DNA of 64,000 nucleotides. Source: Isochrysis galbana (Eukaryota; Haptophyta; Isochrysidales; Isochrysidaceae). The notes under the pieces were generated by a model. That model made no database searches. It was not told the origin of the DNA and saw only the letters and a list, made by a program, of their open reading frames with translations. Both the position numbers and the translations under genes were made by a program. This document shows, one piece after another, positions 35,972-46,628 of the stretch (the first letter of the stretch is position 1; every line of letters begins with the position of its first letter). The DNA lies in contig CM030933.1 of assembly GCA_018136815.1 (NCBI GenBank), positions 4,392,341 to 4,456,340 on the forward strand, in the 5' to 3' direction.

Positions 35972-37113
35972 GCGGGGGGGGAGGGGTGAGAATCTTCCCA
36001 ACGCGCCTTCTCTCTTCCGGTGAGAAGAGAGAAGGGGGGAAGAATTCGGGAGCACTCTCTTCCTCTCCACCTCTCTCCCTCTCTTCTCTCTCCTCTCTTC
36101 CTTTCTCCTCTCCTCGGCCACCGGTCTTCTCTCTCTCTCTCCCCCCCCAACCCTCCCCCCTTTGCCACCCACCGGTGGCCCTGCTACCTGCCCGCGCGGC
36201 GGGAATCTCTCCCGCGAACGAGCTCCGTACGCCCACCCGCCAACGACCTTCTCCTCTCTCGCGCGAAACAATCCCGCCTCTCCTTCCCTCCCCAACCCCC
36301 CCCCCCTCCGCTCCCTCCCCCTTCCCCTCCCCGCCTCGGACCCCCCCCCGCCCCCCCCGGGCCCCCGTTGACTCGATCTTCTCCTGGTCAAAACCCTGCT
36401 GCCGCGACCAGAGCTCGTCGTCGCCGCCGCCGCCTGATGAGAGAAGGAGAGAGGACGCCCGAGCTCGCCTTTGAAGCCGGCCCACGCCCGCCCCCCCGCC
36501 CCCCCCCGCACCCCACGTCCTCGCACGCGAGACCTTCGAAAAGCCGCGGTTGGGCTAATCTCGCGAGCTCAGACCGTTACAATCAATACTCATTCGCTAT
36601 ATTAGGTATCGCATTCGCAAGCCTCTAATGGTTATCCCAGCTCTACCATTATAACCACGATGCACGATGGTGAATTATATTGTTTCTTTCTACGTCTCTA
36701 CTATGCCCTATGCTCTACGCTTCCATCACTACGCACTCCCCTTCAATTCAACACTAGTCTGTAGTGCGGTCGAACAGGGCTTTTAACTTCTAAGGGTGAG
36801 AATGTGAAAATTCACCGAGTCAAGATAGATAGAGGATAGAGGTTTTATCACAAGATCTTACTCTTACGGTATGCTACATGCTACTAGTAATGGGTAATGG
36901 TAATGGTAGGGCGGTCAAACAGTGTTTTTTTATAAGGGGTGAAAAAATGACCATCTCAGAATTGAGGAAATTTGAGGATTTTTCACGGTAGAAAGTTCCC
37001 AATACACCCAACTAGCAAATATCCGGGGTCCATTAGGACCCGGACCCCCCCCTTGGGCCCCAACAACAAAACGTAATCAAAAAAAGACAGAAGACGCTAA
37101 AATCGCAAAAGCT

Positions 37114-37480
37114 TGTCAGAGCAAGGCTGATCTCACTCTTGGAGATTGCCTGCGAGGGCGCGCCGGCAGCTAGCAGCTAGCGCGGAACGCGGTTCTTGTG
37201 GGGAGCTCATGGAGCTTTCCTCGGGGGTGACTACGGGCATGGTGATCGACGCACGACGCACGACGCACGCACAGAGCACGGTGGGCGCGGAAGTGCGGAA
37301 GGAGGCTTGTGGGAGGTGGTGGCAGGCGACTGGGGGTGGCTCAGGCGCGTGCTTGACTTGTATTGACTCGTTGACTCGGGGTATAGACTCGGGAACTCGG
37401 GGGGACTCGCTTGGGAACACGGTGGGACTCGACGAAGTTGCTACAAAACCACTCCCAAGAAACCAAAAACCAAAGTCCTT
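37114..37480 (-). mobile_element. Truncated LTR of the 45-57 kb gypsy family
   Basis: It starts TGTCAGAGCAAGGCT and follows the LTRs at 45384 and 56075 with scattered substitutions and small indels (an extra agctagc, a longer gacgcacg block) up to ctacaaaaccactc, then diverges. Only about the first 360 of 1245 bp remain. Orientation is as in the full element. Confidence 0.75.
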
Positions 37481-38439
37481 GGGGGTTTATGATCTCCGGC
37501 TGAGGCTCGTTTCAGCGAGCGCGCGCAAACGCAAAAAGTTGGCCGCGAGGCCGGTGAAGGCGGCAGTCCCAGGTGGGAGTGACCCAGTGGGGCCATGGGG
37601 AGAGCCATGGGCCTCCCCACATGAGGCCCCCCACACCTTGCTCCATCGTTGCAGCCATGCGGCTGAGCGAGGAGGGGAGGGTTTCCGGCTGCAGTGGCTC
37701 AGCGAGCACACGCAGACGCGGCGAGCGGGCGCGGTCCTTTGGAATGGGTAGCGCGCGCCATGGCCCTGCTCAAAGGGATCCTGGGGGAGACCCTGGAGGG
37801 TCATCTCGGCGCGCAGCTCAGGGGGCAATGGGATGTGGGATGGAGCCTAGTGGGGCTTGGGTTTTGCATATGCATATATGCATATGTAAACTAAGTTATA
37901 AACTAAAGCTGAGTTGATTTGTGCGATTTCCTGACATTTAACCAATATACATGTGTCGTAATGTATCGTAATGGAGAAGAGACGTGGACATACGTGTTAT
38001 GAAACACCATGGATTTCAACTGTCAAGTGTCAAGTGTTCGCATAACAATGACTAAGTCCCAACAAAATTGCACCCCTAGCCGCTTTGTTTATCGATTGTC
38101 AAGTTGGATACGATGTAGACGATTGAGCTGGGCAGGAGGACGAGCATAGCTAGTCGCGGTACAGTGGTGAGATACGGCAACCTGCGCCCCACCAACAAAA
38201 CAAGCTACTTAGTCGTCATTCATGCAGCCCGTGGGAAAGTAGCAGTAGCACCATCGCCTGGTCAAACGTTTGAGCCCTCATGTGGTGACAACACCACGCT
38301 CGCCACAAAACCCATGCAGCACAACATTTGCCCAATGCCACCGTGCCAGGGTAAGACTTTGCATAGAAAGTCTTGGTTGAAAAAACAGCTTGTGGCAGCA
38401 TGTGTTCAAACCAGCATATAGATCAACAGCCGTAGCGAG
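37481..38439. other. Intergenic, GC-rich repeat remnant then unique sequence
   Basis: 37560-37850 resembles the retroposon body (ccatggggagagccatggg, gcggctgagcgaggaggggag). 37900-38430 is AT-richer with no supported gene, although it could hold a 3' exon of the next gene. Confidence 0.35.
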
Positions 38440-38895
38440 TTATGATCGGCGCTCACGAGTAAGAGATTCTGTATCCTCATTGCTCACGGCATTCAGAATA
38501 GCTCCGGCAAGAGTGTCGCCCGCAGAGGGCACTTGCTCTTTTGGCGTCGACGTGCCTTTGTCTTGGCCTGCATTCGTTTCATTGTTGGCCAGGCCCTTAC
38601 TTTCAGTCTCATGCACCGGTTGGTGCGATGCCTCATCCTGTGTGGCCTTCAGACCATCAGCGAAAAGTTTGCCAAGAGACGAAGATCCCAAAGATAGCGT
38701 TGCCTTACGAGGAGATGGGGACGGCTGCGAGCTTGCACGCTCAGATGCCGCCGTTGTCGTGCCCACTGCCTGGCTCACGCTGTGAAGAGTCGCCGCCTGG
38801 AGGACAGCCGTTGCACCGACTGCATCCACCTCACCAACGGGGGCGATCGAGGCGCTCTCGACCGCAAGGGCTCCGATCAGAAGTTTGAGGAACAT
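38440..38895 (-). CDS. Small putative secreted Ser/Ala-rich protein
   Basis: A 151-residue frame begins with a hydrophobic leader, MFLKLLIGALAVESASIAP, followed by a polar, Ser/Thr/Ala-rich chain (SLGSSSLGKLFADGL, AGDTLAGAILNAVSNEDTESL) without recognisable domains. The leader could be an ER or bipartite plastid signal. Near the end a gtgagc donor (CTTACTC/gtgagc) could lead to further exons downstream at 38160-38400. No family recognised. Confidence 0.4.
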   Translation of the reverse strand: MFLKLLIGALAVESASIAPVGEVDAVGATAVLQAATLHSVSQAVGTTTAASERASSQPSPSPRKATLSLGSSSLGKLFADGLKATQDEASHQPVHETESKGLANNETNAGQDKGTSTPKEQVPSAGDTLAGAILNAVSNEDTESLTRERRS

Positions 38896-39727
38896 TTCCG
38901 CTGACTCGCTCTCTCACCTCTCTCCCTCGTATTCCCTCTCTGCCCCTTCCTCCCCCTCTGGCTGCTTCGCGCTCTCGCTCGCGTCCGGCCTCTCGTCGGC
39001 AGAGCAAGGAAGACCGCCCACTCTCAGCTGTACCCCGCCTCCAAAGCGTGCGGAAATAGACATGGACATGGACATGGATGTTAACACACTAAGGAGGAAA
39101 GTGGAAAGGAAGATGGGCACCGGAAAAAAAAACTTTTTAATATTCTCGCCACGCGCGCGGCCCTGCACAAGTATCTCGCAGCCACGCCCGCTCCCTTTCT
39201 CACTCCCTCCACCTGCCTTGGGGCGCGTCCCCTCGTGCTCTACTTAGGGGCTCAAGGGGTTTTGGGGTTTGGTTGATGGTTGGGGTTGGGGCTTCCCGTG
39301 CCAGTGGTAGGCGGCGTGAACCGGCCCCCGATAAGGTCTAGTTCTCTCCTTCCTCCTGTGGCATTGTGCATCGAGCGGCCGATTGTTTTTTGTTTCGTAC
39401 GGTTTCCTATTGAGTTGGTTTGAAGGCGCTGAGGGGTGTGTGGTGTGTGGGATGTGGGTTGAGTGTTTTCTGGGTTGGGGTTTTTGTTCTTGCCGGTACT
39501 CAATACTTGTACTTACTTTTACCTTTAGCCATTAGGCCAGTGTTGCTGTCATCCCAAGCGCGCGCGCTACCAGCAACTAGGGCCAGGTTTGTGTTCATCT
39601 CAAGAATGCCTTCGTTCGTTTTAAATTTTAAAGATCGGGGCACTGAGTTTTCGTGCGACCTTGATTGTTGATTGAGTTCTGCTAGTGCGACCTTGATTTT
39701 AGGTTTTCTCCCTTGTTTGTCCCTTGG
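38896..39727. other. Intergenic
   Basis: gacatg repeats at about 39060-39078. 39250-39440 contains ctccttcctcctgtgg and ggtaggcggcg, fragments of the inverted retroposon tail seen at 60780-60840. No gene. Confidence 0.35.
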
Positions 39728-40001
39728 GGTGCTTTACGCTTTACGCTTTTCGCGTGTGTGGTCCTCTTTCGACGGAACGCGAACTCAGGCTTGGGCAATG
39801 CTCATTTGCCTGTGTGCATGTGGATGCGGCGATGCGGCGTACGCATTCGGAAACTCGAGACTCGAGACTCTCCCCGTATATGCTCACCTAGATCCTAGAT
39901 TGTGGCGACCATAACTTGTCCAGGAGCTGAGGTCGCGTTCCGTCGAAAGACGAAAGAGGACCATGCCGATTTTTTATCCCGTAAACGTAAAAACGTAAAG
40001 T
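39728..40001. mobile_element. Foldback element (MITE-like) with about 55-bp imperfect inverted arms
   Basis: The left arm (ctttacgctttacg... tggtcctctttcgacggaac) is the reverse complement, with small gaps, of the right arm (gttccgtcgaaag...gaggacca...cgtaaaaacgtaaag). The 140-bp middle is non-coding. No target duplication was resolved. Confidence 0.6.
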
Positions 40002-40027
40002 ATGGTTTATTTATGTAAGGCCATCAG

Positions 40028-40872
40028 GAGAACTCGTGCCACCTAGCGTGGTGCCCCGCGACGAAAAAAGTATTCGACGCCATAGACGCCATCGCAGACT
40101 ACACCCCCAGCGCGAATCGGACCCGAAAGCAAAAGGCAAAGGACAGACTATTCGCGTATCCGGACGCGACCACCCCCGACAGCTTGAAAACCTTATACAT
40201 CATTGCGTGGAAATACATAATAAGAATAAGAGACTTCTATAGATATAGAGTAGAGTTCGAGTCATACGAATACCACTACATACCCGTTCTAGAATCCACA
40301 CTAGTGAGATTCACTACCCTAGTAAGAGGGCTTACTACGCCGAACACTCACAGCCAGGCACGCACAAGAAAGGCGGCACAGGGAAGAAAACCAAAACTCA
40401 AGAGCCTGCCAGAGCTCAGAGCTCAGCGCTCCTACCTTTGTAGAAGACGACAAAGGAATATTAAGAATGAATGCCCGTCTAGGCTTAGTAGCGAAAGCAA
40501 TCGGCCTTGCCGAGAGGCTCGCCTGAGACCTAGGCGCACACACCCAACCTCCGAACGACAAGCAACCACACCGCGAAAACAACAACAACAACACAAGAGA
40601 CAACCAACGTACCATGCGATGACGCCCACGCCTCGACACAGAAGAAACGGGCCACCTAGAGGCACAGGAGGAAGACGGGGAATCTCCACTAGGGGCCGGT
40701 GCACCCCGCCCAACCTAACCCCCCCCCGCAACCTGGGCCCCAAGTAGTGCACGAGGGGAGTTGCCGCAAGGCGGGAAGCGAGCGAGGGAGAGCAAGGGAA
40801 GTGGGCGTGGCTACAGTAGATAAACCCGTGGCCGCGCGCGAGGCGAGAACATCAAAAGGTTTTTTATATAAT
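40028..40872 (+). mobile_element. LINE-like 3' end: decayed C-terminal frame plus conserved 3' tail
   Basis: The plus frame reads CHLAWCPATKKVFDAIDAIA ... LKTLYIIAWKYIIRIRDF, a Cys/His plus helical pattern like the extreme C-terminus of non-LTR retrotransposon proteins. It then breaks, with GRKPKLK and LGLVAKAIGL in different frames. The tail from 40744 (agtagtgcacgaggggagt, ccgcaaggcggg, gcgcgaggcgagaa, aaaaggttttt) is shared with 44676-44808 and 61555-61695. No reverse transcriptase core is present, so the LINE call is inference. Confidence 0.5.
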
Positions 40873-42095
40873 ATATAATGAAGATAAGATACAAGATACG
40901 ATTACATTCATTACAGGTTTTGCGGCGCCATCGCCTTGCGTCTCGGCATGCCCCCTGGGGCCCCCCGGCGGCGCATCGCCTGCGGGGGAAGAAGTGAGAA
41001 GAAATACTGAAGAAACCGAGCCGAGGCCCCTGTTGCGGTGACCCGGCAGTAAAGAGTTATAAATCATACTGATAAATCTATAAAATTAGAATCATGAGTC
41101 ATGAGTCATGAGCGTTTATTTAATGTTGACCTGTTACCTGTTACGGACCCATTGCGACTCGTTAACACGTCCTCTTAATAGGAAGAGGCCCCCGAAACCT
41201 ATTGCCTGTTGTCCCATCCGGGAAGATTTGAAGGGGTACAAGGTACAAGGTCTGCGAGAGGGGAGATTTGAAAGGGTGCATAGGTTTACGTATCTGTGGC
41301 ATTGGCACACGTCAAGGCGTACGTACGGGCAGGTGCGCTGAGGGGTGTCGTGAGTCGTGATAGTACCGGGCTAGTGAGAGTAGTGGTACTAACGCTCAGT
41401 TATATTATCATATAGATAGGAGGTACGGAGGTGGGGCAGAGGCTAGCGCGCGGGCGTTTGCGTGCCTCCATCTCCATACTGTATACTGCAAAATTTGGGG
41501 CAGTGAGCAGTGAATGTGCGAAATCTGTGTGCGAAATATCGAACGAAATTTGAGGAGGGGTCCAAAGAAATCCTGAGCTGGGCCTACCCCCCATGGGTGA
41601 ACTAAGTATCAACTTACAACTTAGATGCTAGTTGGTAGGTGGCCACGTATGCATATGCCATACATATGCACATGTCAATGCGCAGATGCGCAGACCGATA
41701 TCGATATCGATCTTCGAGGCTACGCTGCGCCGAGTGATTGCAAGGCCTTCAGCAGCTGCACGCAAACTACAGCTTGCCGTCACGTGGCCAGACTCCAAGC
41801 TGCACGCAGGGAGTCACCATAGAACTGAAACGCTCCATTTTCAAAATCATAGCTTGTTGCTTGCAGCCCGTACTCCCTTCATTTCCCATCCCAAGCGTTC
41901 ATCATACCAAGTCCACTTCCCCACCACCATCAGCATTCGTTGTTTGATTCTTGCAATTAATCCCAACACAATGCAAATTACTCGTGCGCAATCTCCCTGC
42001 CGTTGACCAACATAAGCTTCATCACGTGCACATACGGCAGATGCACACATCCACCCTCTAAACCGGCACGCAGACATGTGTGCCGCAAATGACCC
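40873..42095. other. Intergenic
   Basis: Repeat ends (ggcagtaaagagttataa at 41046, an inverted tail motif near 41590) and a SINE copy. 41625-42095 shows no supported gene and probably includes the 3' flank of the ubiquitin gene. Confidence 0.35.
41260..41405 (+). mobile_element. SINE-like retroposon copy
   Basis: From gggagatttgaaaggg to gtggtactaacgctcagtta plus a TATTAT tail, collinear with 23691-23835. The preceding gcgagaggggagattt is also shared. Confidence 0.65.
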
Positions 42096-42696
42096 TCAAA
42101 ACAGCCCGCCGCGGAGCCGAAGCACCAAATGGATCGTCGATTCCTCCTCGATGTTGTAGTCGCCAATCGTCTTCGTGTCATCAAGCTGCTTGCCATCAAA
42201 AATGAGCCGCTGCTCTTTTGGTGGAATCCCCTCCTTGTCCTGGATCTTGGCCTTCACCTGCGAGAGCAGGGTCACAGAAGAATCGAATTGGAGGCATTGA
42301 GTTTGTGCCGGCCAACTGTTCGTGAAGAAGAGCTGTCCTGTCTCATCCTAGGCCAGCGTGAGACAACAGTCCTGGGCGTACGCACATCGGCGATTGAGTC
42401 GGACTCCTCCACCTCCACAGTTACCGTCTTGCCTGAGAGAGTCTTCACGAAGAGCTGGCTAGAGCCTGTCGTGCGAGATGGTTGGGCGAAACGTGGGTAT
42501 GGCAACAGATGGCGCCTTCTTCAGCAGTGAGAGACGGTGGGGCTCTCGCTGGACTCTCTTTCTCACCTCCACGTAGCTGGAGCGCACGGCAGAGCGAATG
42601 AGCAGGCGTGTGCAGGCCGGTGGGCCTGATCGCGCCGACGCTGCGCGCGTACGCCGCAGCGTCGAGCAGCGCGAGCAGTAGCACGATGGCACGCAT
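42096..42696 (-). CDS. Ubiquitin behind a signal peptide (SELMA-type plastid ubiquitin candidate)
   Basis: Three exons, complement(42096..42257, 42386..42465, 42567..42696), give 123 residues in frame. Residues 1-18 are a signal peptide ([17 protein letters not shown]), followed by a short basic, Thr/Pro-containing segment (about 19-43). Residues 46-121 are a single ubiquitin: [36 protein letters not shown] (Lys48 equivalent kept), [18 protein letters not shown], ending with a two-residue LF tail that a protease must remove. Ser replaces the initiator Met. Red-lineage complex algae use such a ubiquitin in the periplastidal compartment as part of SELMA. Alternatively it could be a secreted ubiquitin-like protein. 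The ubiquitin call is firm; the location is inference. Confidence 0.85.
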
Positions 42697-43798
42697 TCTC
42701 TCTCTCTCCCCCTCTCCCCCTCTCTCTTTCTTGCTCCCTCTCCCTCTCTCTCTCCCTCTCTCTCTCGCGGGGCAGCGAGCGAGGGCTGGGGAGGGAGAGC
42801 GCGGAGAATTCTACGGAGGGGTGAGGTGGCGAGCCCCCGGAATGGGGGATCTGGGGCAGATACCAAGGGGGGGGGAGGAGTCCATCATCGGCCATAGAAG
42901 TAGAATCAGTGATTCGAATTCGAATCATGAACTATGAACATGAATCTAGAACCTAACTCTAACTCTTATCTCTTCCTGATGAGGCTGGGGGAACAACGAA
43001 GTTCATACTTGGTTGTTGGTTGACCCATGGGGGGCCTAGATGGGAAATATAGTGAGGGGAGTTCCAAATCCTTTCCAAATACGGTAAATATAATAGAGTC
43101 TGTAGTTGGCCTACGTCCAAATAGAGGTGGAGGTTGGGGTTGACGTAAGTTTTGTAAATTTTTTTGTCAAATTTGGGTGGTCAATCGAAATCGAAATTTT
43201 TGACCAAAATTTGGGGCCTTTCACTTGGAAAGAAACAAAACTTGGGGGGCCGCGCGCAGATTGGAAGATGCGACACGCGAGGAGAGAGAGAGGCGCAGCA
43301 GGGCGCCGCCTCACGCCCCCGCCTCGTCCCCCAACTCACGACCCATAACATCTTTCCTCCCTAGCCAGAAGGTGTGGCACGACGTGGTCCACGACGCAGT
43401 CGTCGTCGAAGGTGCGAGGGAGAGTGTTATAGGGTTATAATAGGACAAAATATTTGAAAGCGTCAAAATTTTGATCAAAATTTAGGTGCCCAACCCTCAA
43501 ATTTTGACAACAAAATTTGGGCCCTTTCAAAACAAAACTTACGTCAAAGCCAAGGTGGAGGTGGGGCCTTCATGCATGAACTTCATGCGGCGAGGCACAA
43601 ACATCGAATGACGAGGAAATTTGTGACGCCAACTCACCGGGTCCACAAGGCCTTGCTTCTTTGCACACTGGACCATAAGCCATACTCGTAAGGTCGTTTG
43701 CCTTCATTTGGTACCCCTCGTTTCCAAATACGCGATGTGTCGGTACAAAAAAATCTTATTGTATTTAAGCAAAGGCACCCACCTCACAGTGCTCAACC
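42697..43798. other. Intergenic
   Basis: CT-rich repeat at the ubiquitin 5' side (42690-42770), a head-like motif (acttggttgttggttgacccatgg) near 43008, and AAATTTTG-rich segments at 43140-43240 and 43450-43530. No gene. Confidence 0.35.
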
Positions 43799-45067
43799 AT
43801 GTCTATAAATGGAATGGCGACTGATGATGTAGTACTCAAGCGATTGCAATGGAGAATAAGAAAGATGGACGATAACTTTAAAAAATTCATCTTACCTCTC
43901 TTTCCGCCATATGCCACTTCTAAATCTGCCATGCAGGTTATGGCGGAAGCATTGGACAGCATCAGTCCGCCACCGCCGGTTGGGGTCAACCCGGGGGGGA
44001 GCAACAACTCCCTGAGGAGGCTGCTTGAGTCGAACCCACATTTGTTGACGTACACTCAACTAAGTTTATACTTGGTTGACCCATGGGGGGGCACGAGCCC
44101 CCCCCTCTCTCCACTCCTCCCCTGCCATGGGGGAGGAACCACCCATCCTCCTGGCACGCCTGATGGCTTGCCAGGAGGCCACTGCCCTACTGACCCACTC
44201 CCTTCCCCACAGGCTCGCCCCATTCGCCCATCCTGGCCCCTCGTGACCAGCCCATCGCTCCAACCCCCCCTCCCCCCCTGGTCGACAGGCAGACAGGTGC
44301 AGACTGGGGGCCCCAGAGGCTCGGGAGCACCAGCGAGGGAGAGGCAGGGGAGGCCAGGGCCCAGCCCCAGCCTCCTCTGCCCCCTGAGCTGGCCTCCAGG
44401 AGCCTCCAAGGGCCGCCACAGGGCAGCTGGAGGCCTGCCGCAGGCGCGCCATTGCGCGTGCCTGCAGGAGAGGGGAGAGAGCGCGCGGAGAAGGGGGTGG
44501 GCGGAGCGAGAGCTCCGCTCACCGGAAAATAGGTAAGTCCCGCACCTGTTTACAGGATAAGTCGGGGCTGAGGCCGCCGCCCACTCGGAGACACAGGAGG
44601 AAGGGGGGGAATGATCACCGGGGGGAGGCGCGGGCCACCGGACCATATCTAAGCCCTTCACCCCTATCCCCCTAGTAGTGCACGGGGGGAGTCGCCTTAT
44701 GGCGGGGGGAGAAGGGCCGGGGGAGTGGGGGTGTAGAAAGTTCTCCTACGTGAGTAGAAAGTAGAGGGTCCACGGCCGCGGGTGCGGTGAGACTATTAAA
44801 AGGTTTATTTTGTTGACGTACACTGTCGAATGTAAGTCCTTATTCAGTTCATTCGATTTCAAGCACAATACGAACATTGAAGACACCTTACATGCCATTT
44901 GCGAGGCTGATAAATCATTCACACTGGTTTATATGATACACACTCTCTTGAGCAATAAATTCACTGTGAAAACAATCATCGATATCAGTCGTGATGATCT
45001 GCTTCGTACAATGAAAACTTATGTCAATTCGGAATTAACTGCTAACTGCAAGCACGAGCGGGGATGA
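43799..45067 (+). pseudogene. Unknown AT-richer ORF interrupted by a retroposon
   Basis: The left part (43799-44056) reads MSINGMATDDVVLKRLQWRI ... LESNPHLLTYT. The right part (from 44825) continues in the same frame as VECKSLFSSFDFKHNTNIED ... NSELTANCKHERG and stops at 45067. The two are separated exactly by an insertion with a 16-bp duplication of tttgttgacgtacact, so the uninterrupted protein would have been about 166 residues. No domain is recognised. The lower GC than its neighbours could mean a different origin. A short TTTAAG/TATTTAA-like promoter region precedes it. Confidence 0.55.
44057..44808 (+). mobile_element. Full-length 752-bp non-autonomous retroposon with 16-bp target duplication
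   Basis: Flanked by tttgttgacgtacact at 44041-44056 and 44809-44824. It has the family head (aactaagtttatacttgg) and the LINE-like 3' tail (ctagtagtgcacggggggag ... gactattaaaagg). It lacks a polymerase. I infer mobilisation in trans by the LINE whose 3' end is at 40744-40872. Confidence 0.75.
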
Positions 45068-45383
45068 GAGTGATACTTCTCGATCTAAAATGTCGTTGTT
45101 AAACAACTGCTTCTGGCTAACTAATTAAGCAGTTATGTTGTTATGTTTATGTGTGTGGGTTAGTGAGTTGTGGTATGGGTATGGGCTAGGTAGGGGTAGG
45201 GAGCTAGACAAGGAGGATGGGGGCCTATATATTATATAGTTGCTCTTGGTCATTCTTGTTCTACGCAACTATAAGCTATAAATAAGCTATGTGGGCGCCG
45301 CCGCGCCGCCGCCGCTCGTGGTCGCCCACCACATATTTTGCATGCATATTTTGGGGTGTTTTTTCTGCATATTTTGCATATAT
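45068..45383. other. Short intergenic segment
   Basis: A ggtaggggtaggg run, then tgcatattttg repeats immediately left of the LTR. Nothing coding. Confidence 0.4.
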
Positions 45384-46628
45384 TGTCAGAGCAAGGCTCA
45401 TCTCACTCTTGGAGATGGCCTGCGAGGGCGCGCCGGCAGCTAGCGCGGAATGCGGTTCTTGCGGGGAGCTCATGGAGCTTTCCTCGGGGGTGACTACGGG
45501 CATGGTGATCGACGCACGACGCACGACGCACGGAGGGCGCGGAAGTGTGGAAGGAGGCTTGTGGGAGGTGGTGGCAGGCGACTGGGGGTGGCTCAGGCGC
45601 GTGCTTGGCTGGTATTGACTCGTTGACTCGGGGTATAGACTCGGGAACTCGGGGGGACTCGCTTGGGAACACGGTGGGACTCGACGAAGTTGCTACAAAA
45701 ACACTCACAAGAAACCCAAACCCCAACGACCTTGGGCTCAGAAAACTAACGTAAACACTCCGGAATCATACGATAAACAAACCCTCCCCGTGCGACAAAG
45801 GCTGAGGTCGCGATCGCTCGTCATGCGCGAAGAAATACGGAAAGAGAGCGCAAAACTACGCAAACGAAGGGTTCAAACTATCGTTAAAGTGAAAACTCGT
45901 CCGCTGAAGCCAACGCGGAGGGTCGAGGAGAGGTCCAAACTCGCGCGGGGGGAAGAAGGCGATGTGCAGAGAGACCTTCTAGACAAGCGACGAGCAAGGG
46001 GCGACGAAACAAGACGCGAGACGCGGGGCGCGTGCCATTCGTTCTTCCTTTCTTTCACCGAAAACGCGGCGAAACTAACGTTAAACATCGGTACCCCCTC
46101 CGCGAGAATCGCGAAGAAGAACGGACGAGATGGAGGCAATCATCGAAGGAATCGCGAGAGGAATCGAAGCGAGGGGGGGGAAACAGCGCGCGCGGGGGGG
46201 GGAACGAACGACGGCCGGAGGAAACGAACCGCGCGCGGAGGAGAAGAACCTCGCGCGGGGGGGGGGAATAATATAACGGCCGGAGGCGACGGATGGCACG
46301 CCGAGAGGAAGAACCTGCCGCGGGGGGCGAGGGACCGAGGGCACGGCGGGGCAGCGTGGGAGGGCGCGAGGGTGATCTCGGAGCGAGATCGCGTCCTTTC
46401 CCTCGCGGAGCGCAGAGAGACCCCCACGGAACATCCTGGGACCGGAGAATGTTTTGGACGAAACTTCCCTCCGTCGGCCGAGGAGAGGAGGACGGAGAGA
46501 GAGAGAGAGAGAGTCTCGCAGAGCAACTGCGGAACGAGAAGTCGAAGTCATGCCGGTTTATTACCTTAAACGAGCCAACAATTATAGTAACAGCAAAAAC
46601 AAAATTCGAATCGCAAATTTCGAGACCA
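45384..46628 (-). repeat. 3' LTR of the gypsy element
   Basis: 1245 bp. In plus orientation it runs TGTCAGAGC...GAGACCA, so TG...CA ends are kept on either strand. It contains a cluster of GACTC motifs (45616-45684) and poly-G runs of 8-10. Confidence 0.9.

Larger units (their letters stand above)
35183..37113. other. 5' flank of FtsZ and repeat-rich intergenic DNA
   Basis: Dominated by GA/CT low complexity and G/C homopolymers to 36530, then an AT-richer segment without coding features. Long frames here are simple-sequence artefacts. Confidence 0.45.

Noticed and set aside
35881-36628. Several long overlapping frames on both strands
   Set aside because: Generated by (GA)n and poly-C repeats that stay open in all frames.
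45276-45524. Small gene starting MRRASITMPVV at the left LTR
   Set aside because: It is the LTR-encoded gag start running into flanking DNA.
46055-46628. C-terminal 190 residues of the pol frame as a novel domain
   Set aside because: They are translated from the LTR itself after the integrase truncation.
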